Assembly (NCBI GenBank): GCA_023412635.1
Contig: JAEYNI010000049.1
Span: 1-5,874 of the forward strand
DNA from: Bacillota bacterium
GTDB taxonomy: Bacteria > Bacillota > Clostridia > Acetivibrionales > DSM-1351
Reading direction: 5' to 3'
Length of the DNA: 5,874 nucleotides
In this document: piece after piece, positions 5,353 through 5,874 of the stretch
Numbering within the stretch: the first letter of the stretch is position 1
Layout of the letters: each line of letters begins with the position of its first letter
Position numbers and translations under genes: made by a program
The notes under the pieces: generated by a model
Database searches by the model: none
What the model saw: the letters and a program-made list of their open reading frames with translations, nothing else
What the model was told of the DNA's origin: nothing

Positions 5353-5874
5353 TGGCTCTATTATCCTTGGCATAACAGGGGGAATTGGCAGCGGAAAGAG
5401 TACTGTAAGCAATTTTTTAAAGGAAATTGGTGCGGCAGTAATCGATGCTGATTTAATAAGCCGACAGGTTGTAATGCCTGGTGAGAGGGCTCTTGAGGAG
5501 TTGACAGAGGTTTTTGGCAAGGCTATACTTGATGATTGGGGACAGTTACAGCGTAAAAAGCTAGCCGAAATAGTTTTTAACAACAGAGAAAAGCTTGAAA
5601 AATTAAACGGCATCTTGCATAAGTATGTTGCCGAAAGAATAAAAGATAATGTGAAAGAACAGCTGACTAATAATACGAAAATTATTGTTGTTGATGCTCC
5701 GATACCTATAAAGGCAGGATTTCTTGATTTATGCCATCAGGTATGGACAGTTACGGCAGATAAGGAATTACGTATCAGGCGAATAATGCAAAGAAGTGAA
5801 ATGACCTATGAAGAGGCCGTTTCAAGAATTAATTCCCAGCTCAGTGAGCAGGAGTATTTAAAAATCGCAGATAT
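5339..5874 (+). CDS. coaE: Dephospho-CoA kinase (3' end beyond the window)
   Basis: The first 178 residues of an enzyme normally near 200 are present; the frame is open to the window edge. CoaE phosphorylates the 3' hydroxyl of the ribose in dephospho-CoA using ATP, the last step of coenzyme A synthesis, in the cytosol. Seen here: the P-loop GITGGIGSGKST (11-22), the IDADxxxR motif (35-42) for substrate binding and catalysis, a helical CoA-binding region with LHKYV, and the lid/ATP region with R-x-x-R-I-M-x-R (about 144-152) and SRINSQ. The segment at 119-128 reads DAPIPIKAGF where the family usually has a PLLxE-type motif, so Lys125 stands where Glu is common. The ATG at 5339 overlaps the polA end by 14 bases in another frame and has only a weak GGTGAAAG-like site, which suggests translation coupled to polA. 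No alternative in-frame ATG, GTG or TTG lies before the P-loop. Identification is firm. Confidence 0.95.
   Translation, partial: MKQSNGSIILGITGGIGSGKSTVSNFLKEIGAAVIDADLISRQVVMPGERALEELTEVFGKAILDDWGQLQRKKLAEIVFNNREKLEKLNGILHKYVAERIKDNVKEQLTNNTKIIVVDAPIPIKAGFLDLCHQVWTVTADKELRIRRIMQRSEMTYEEAVSRINSQLSEQEYLKIAD

Noticed and set aside
5242..5613. Minus-strand 123-residue reading frame across the polA/coaE junction
   Set aside because: It is antisense to the P-loop region of coaE and the end of polA, both clearly coding, and its translation is Ser/Leu/Pro-rich with no recognisable domain.

Overview
The window looks like ordinary chromosome from a low-GC, anaerobic-clostridium-like Firmicute. The support is AT-rich DNA with strong AAGGAGG-type ribosome binding sites, a TTG start, an ECF sigma/zinc-finger anti-sigma pair of clostridial style, and a PolA whose proofreading domain has lost its catalytic residues. 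A Ruminiclostridium-type relative is plausible, but this is an impression from the proteins and not something the sequence proves. I see no mobile element, CRISPR array, tRNA or rRNA.

Layout: (1) A stand-alone response-regulator receiver gene lies on the minus strand at 16-444. (2) A 313-base divergent gene-free region (445-757) holds three A-tracts in near-helical phase, a TATAAT-like -10 for the leftward gene, a good extended -10 promoter for the rightward genes, a direct repeat (ATATCAGG) around that promoter's -35, and a hairpin at the predicted 5' end of the rightward transcript. (3) Four plus-strand genes follow in tight order: an ECF sigma factor (758-1354), a membrane anti-sigma factor with an N-terminal zinc-binding domain and a DUF4349-like outer domain (1375-2646, TTG start), DNA polymerase I polA (2662-5352), and dephospho-CoA kinase coaE (5339 to beyond the window end). 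Gaps are 20 and 15 bases, and the last pair overlaps by 14 bases, so an operon is likely. No terminator-like hairpin with a T-run was seen between them.

How the genes work together: the anti-sigma probably holds the ECF sigma at the membrane until an envelope or redox signal frees it. The two housekeeping genes behind it, polA (repair and Okazaki-fragment processing) and coaE (last step of coenzyme A synthesis), would share at least part of their transcription with this signalling pair. The promoter in front of the sigma gene looks like a housekeeping sigma-A promoter rather than an ECF autoregulated one. The most interesting points are the coupling of an ECF switch to polA, the architecture of the anti-sigma factor, and the structured control region. 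Nothing here is clearly a new kind of system.
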